From NCBI GenBank assembly GCA_003694385.1, contig RFKA01000118.1, forward strand, positions 1 to 8,500: a DNA stretch of 8,500 bases, given 5' to 3'. Numbering within the stretch: position 1 is the stretch's first letter; every line of letters begins with the position of its first letter. This document shows, piece by piece, positions 6,176 to 8,500 of this stretch. Below the pieces are notes generated by a model that did no database searches, had not been told where the DNA came from, and saw nothing but the letters and a program-made list of their open reading frames with translations. The DNA comes from Candidatus Woesearchaeota archaeon (GTDB lineage Archaea > Nanobdellota > Nanobdellia > Woesearchaeales > UBA525). The position numbers were made by a program, and so were the translations under genes.

Positions 6176-7719
6176 GTGCACGGACCAGCCCTGTGGTTAT
6201 CCCGACAGTGTTCGCGACGAAGCCCAGCGAGTTCCACAAGCGCTTCGAACTCGTCACGCAGCTCGCCCGTCAACACCAAGCAGAAGTCCAGATTGATTTC
6301 ATGGATGGACAGTTCGTGCGGCACTCGTCACCACCCATCTCGAGTGTGCCCGCACTCCCGAGCGAACTCGTGTTCGAAGCGCACCTTATGCTGCGCGAGC
6401 CGCGGCACTGCTTGCCGCTCCTCAAAGAGAAGGGTTTTGCGCGCGTGATCGTGCACGTCGAAGCGCATCACGACCGAGAAGACGTGCGCGAAACCGTGTT
6501 GCGTGCGCGCGCCCTCAGACTTTCGCCTCTGCTCGCGCTGAACCCGACGACACCGCTCGAGGAGGTGTTGCCATTCACGCGGCTCATCGATGGTGTTCTC
6601 TTCTTAGGTGTTGAGCCGGGCGCTGAGCACCAGCACTTCATCACGAGTGTGTACGAGAAAGTTGAACAGCTCCGCGCATTGGACGAGCAGGTATGGATTC
6701 AAGTTGATGGGGGCGTGACCCCTGTCGTCGCGAAGCACCTCGCAGCACTTGGGGTGAACGCCGTGAACAGCGGGAGCTATGTCAGCGCGAGCCAAGACCC
6801 CGCGCAGCGGCTGGCGCTGCTCGAGCAAGCAATGCGCGTGCCGAGGAAACGAGCCTTGCTTCAGCGGCGAAAGCTCCCCCTGCACGACATCAGGCTCAAG
6901 GCGAACACGATTCGGCAACGCGTCGTCACGATGCTCGCGCACGCGCAGTCAGGGCATACGGCGGGCTCGCTCGGCATGGCTGACGTGCTCGCTACGCTCT
7001 ACTTCCACGTGCTCAAGTACGACCCGGCACGGCCAGAGCACCCCGACAGGGATTATGTTTTCCTCTCGAACGGGCACATCTGCCCCGTATGGTATGCGAC
7101 GCTCGCCGAAGCAGGGTTCTTCCCCAGTGATGACCTCTTCACGTTCCGCAGAATCAACGCTTCACTCCAGGGCCACCCGCACGTTGGCGCAACTCCCGGT
7201 GTTGAGAACAGTGGGGGGCCGCTCGCGCAGGGCTTGTCCCAGGCAGCGGGCGCGGCAAAGGCGTTACGCATCGACGGGAAGCAGAACAGGGTCTTCTGCC
7301 TCTGCAGTGATGGGGAGCACGACGAGGGGCAAGCGTGGGAGGCTGCGCTGTTCGCCGCGCACCACAAGCTCGACAACCTCATCTGCATCATGGACAGGAA
7401 CAACATCCAAATTGATGGCTTCACAGACCACGTGATGAACTTAGAGCCCCTCGCCGCGAAGTACCGCGCGTTCAACTGGAACGTGTACGAGGTGGATGGG
7501 CACGACGTCGCCGCACTGCTCCGCACAATTGGTAAAGCAATGCTCCTCAGCGGCAAGCCAACAATGATTATCGCAAAGACTATCCCGGGAAAAGGTGTGC
7601 GGGAGTTCGAGGGGAAACCAGAGTGGCACGGGAAACCCCCGAGTGAGGAGCAGGCGGGACGAGCGTTGCGGGAGCTTGAGCGGGAGCGCAAGCGCCTGGA
7701 GGGTCACTATGGCGCGTGA
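6172..7719 (+). CDS. rpe-tkt: Fusion: ribulose-phosphate 3-epimerase-like domain + transketolase N-terminal subunit
   Basis: One uninterrupted 515-residue frame joins two enzymes. Residues 1-221 are a TIM-barrel epimerase of the RPE family (ribulose 5-P to xylulose 5-P). The motifs are VQIDFMDG (D42), EAHLML (H71), LNPTTPL, IQVDGGVT (D179) and SGSY near 200-203. The two catalytic Asp residues are kept. A usual metal-ligand His two residues before the first Asp is Gln (Q40), and the phosphate loop normally NPGFGGQ reads EPGAEHQ. A basic linker runs from about 222 to 236. Residues 237-515 are the pyrophosphate-binding half of split transketolase. They include SGHTAG (H262), SNGHICP (H302), QGHPH (H335), the ThDP motif SDGE (D380) with its Asn 30 residues on (N410), and EWHG. 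The epimerase product, xylulose 5-P, is the transketolase donor, so the fusion joins consecutive steps. It overlaps rpiB by 4 bases and the C-subunit gene by 11. An internal ATG at 6832 has no SD, so separate synthesis of the N-subunit is unlikely. Confidence 0.9.
   Translation: MSARTSPVVIPTVFATKPSEFHKRFELVTQLARQHQAEVQIDFMDGQFVRHSSPPISSVPALPSELVFEAHLMLREPRHCLPLLKEKGFARVIVHVEAHHDREDVRETVLRARALRLSPLLALNPTTPLEEVLPFTRLIDGVLFLGVEPGAEHQHFITSVYEKVEQLRALDEQVWIQVDGGVTPVVAKHLAALGVNAVNSGSYVSASQDPAQRLALLEQAMRVPRKRALLQRRKLPLHDIRLKANTIRQRVVTMLAHAQSGHTAGSLGMADVLATLYFHVLKYDPARPEHPDRDYVFLSNGHICPVWYATLAEAGFFPSDDLFTFRRINASLQGHPHVGATPGVENSGGPLAQGLSQAAGAAKALRIDGKQNRVFCLCSDGEHDEGQAWEAALFAAHHKLDNLICIMDRNNIQIDGFTDHVMNLEPLAAKYRAFNWNVYEVDGHDVAALLRTIGKAMLLSGKPTMIIAKTIPGKGVREFEGKPEWHGKPPSEEQAGRALRELERERKRLEGHYGA
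7698..7704 (+). promoter_or_regulatory. SD-like site for the transketolase C-subunit
   Basis: GGAGGGT lies inside the end of the fusion gene, four bases before ATG 7709. It supports that ATG as the start despite the 11-base overlap. Confidence 0.7.
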
Positions 7720-8500
7720 GGAGAGCAAGGAAACATTGCGGTCGTTGCGCGACGGCTTCGGCGAGGGCATCGTGCTCGCGGCTCGCGCGAAGCGCGCCGT
7801 CGTCGCGCTGAGTGCCGACCTCACCGAGAGTAACCGCCTCACCCGGTTCAAGGAGCTCTTCCCGGAGCGCTTCGTCGAGGTCGGCGTTGCCGAGCAAAAC
7901 CTCGTCGGGCTCGCCGCCGGCATGGCGCGCGCAGGCAAAATTCCGTTCGCCGCGAGTTTCGCAGCGTTCAGCCCGGGGCGCTCGTGGGACCAGGTGCGCG
8001 TCAGTGTTTGCTACAGCAAGCTCAATGTGAAACTCTACGGGGGCCACGCGGGCATCACTGTTGGCGAGGACGGCGCCACCCATCAGGCCCTCGAGGACAT
8101 CGCGATTACGCGGGTCCTGCCGAATATGACGGTCATTGTTCCGGCTGACGCGACCGAGATGCGGAAAGCAACGCTCGCCGCCGCAGAAATGCAAGGCCCC
8201 GTCTATCTCCGTGGCGGGCGCCCGAAAATCCCGTTGGTGACGAAGAGCGAGGACCCGTTCACGATAGGGAAGGCGCGTGTTCTGCGTCACGGCCAAGAGG
8301 TCTCAATCGTCGCGTGCGGCCTCATGGTTGGGCACGCGCTCAGGGCGGCAGAAATCCTCAGGAAAGAAGGGGTGCGCGCGGAAGTCATTAACTGCCATAC
8401 AATCAAGCCGCTCGATACGCGCACGCTTGTGCGCTCGGCGAAGAAGACGGGTTGTGTCGTGACCGCCGAAGAACACCAGGTACTGGGTGGCCTCGGGAGC
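7709..8500 (+). CDS. tkt: Transketolase C-terminal subunit (partial, runs off the right edge)
   Basis: It supplies the pyrimidine-binding and C-terminal domains that complete transketolase with the N-half fused to the epimerase. The holoenzyme moves two-carbon units from xylulose 5-P to ribose 5-P or erythrose 4-P, using ThDP and Mg2+. The 264 codons present read without a stop to the window end. Split C-subunits are usually about 310 residues, so some 45-50 are missing. Visible motifs are VEVGVAEQN with the Glu that activates ThDP (E62), FAAFSPGR, GGHAGITVGEDGATHQ with substrate-contacting His, and VPADATE. The last domain begins near residue 190 (VSIVACGLMVGHAL). The start ATG overlaps the upstream gene by 11 bases and has a good SD, consistent with coupled, stoichiometric synthesis of the two halves. 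The distantly related pyruvate dehydrogenase beta and DXS are less likely, because the SPGR and GEDGATHQ motifs are transketolase-like. Confidence 0.93.
   Translation, partial: MAREESKETLRSLRDGFGEGIVLAARAKRAVVALSADLTESNRLTRFKELFPERFVEVGVAEQNLVGLAAGMARAGKIPFAASFAAFSPGRSWDQVRVSVCYSKLNVKLYGGHAGITVGEDGATHQALEDIAITRVLPNMTVIVPADATEMRKATLAAAEMQGPVYLRGGRPKIPLVTKSEDPFTIGKARVLRHGQEVSIVACGLMVGHALRAAEILRKEGVRAEVINCHTIKPLDTRTLVRSAKKTGCVVTAEEHQVLGGLGS

Noticed and set aside
1..8500. CRISPR array, tRNA, rRNA or insertion sequence
   Set aside because: No spaced direct repeats of CRISPR type, no cloverleaf-like segment noticed, and no transposase or terminal inverted repeats; the window is almost wholly metabolic coding sequence.

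Overview
The window is most likely archaeal. The first gene of each visible transcription unit has a TATA-like box (TTTAAGAA at 98-105, TTTATAAG at 462-469) whose first T lies 30-31 bases before the ATG. That spacing is diagnostic of leaderless archaeal mRNAs. Transketolase is split into two subunits, as in archaea and some bacteria. The metabolic enzymes themselves are of families common in bacteria (Zwf, Glk, TalC-type transaldolase, Pgi, RpiB), so a lineage that carries bacterial-like sugar genes, such as a DPANN archaeon, is plausible. The phylum cannot be fixed from this sequence. The DNA is GC-rich, with G/C-ending codons favoured.

Layout. Positions 1-128 hold a 15-bp tandem repeat running off the left edge and a TATA-like box. 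Positions 129-374 encode an unrecognised 81-residue helical protein. Positions 375-491 hold an inverted and a direct repeat and a strong archaeal promoter. From 492 to 5554 run five tightly coupled genes: glucose-6-phosphate dehydrogenase, a cyclase-family metal hydrolase, glucokinase, transaldolase and phosphoglucose isomerase. Each junction is a 4-base ATGA overlap with an SD-like GGTG motif 4-5 bases before the start. A 72-base purine-rich repeated spacer (5555-5626) follows. Then come ribose-5-phosphate isomerase B, a fused ribulose-phosphate 3-epimerase/transketolase N-subunit, and the transketolase C-subunit, which runs off the right edge.

Together these genes phosphorylate glucose, interconvert G6P and F6P, oxidise G6P to 6-phosphogluconolactone, and carry out the whole non-oxidative pentose phosphate pathway. 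No gene here belongs to a known 6-phosphogluconolactonase or 6-phosphogluconate dehydrogenase family. The cyclase-family hydrolase, coupled directly behind zwf, is an attractive but unproven candidate for the lactonase step. The other points of most interest are the epimerase-transketolase fusion with an altered epimerase metal site, the split between leaderless first genes and SD-led internal genes, and the odd purine-rich spacer before rpiB.
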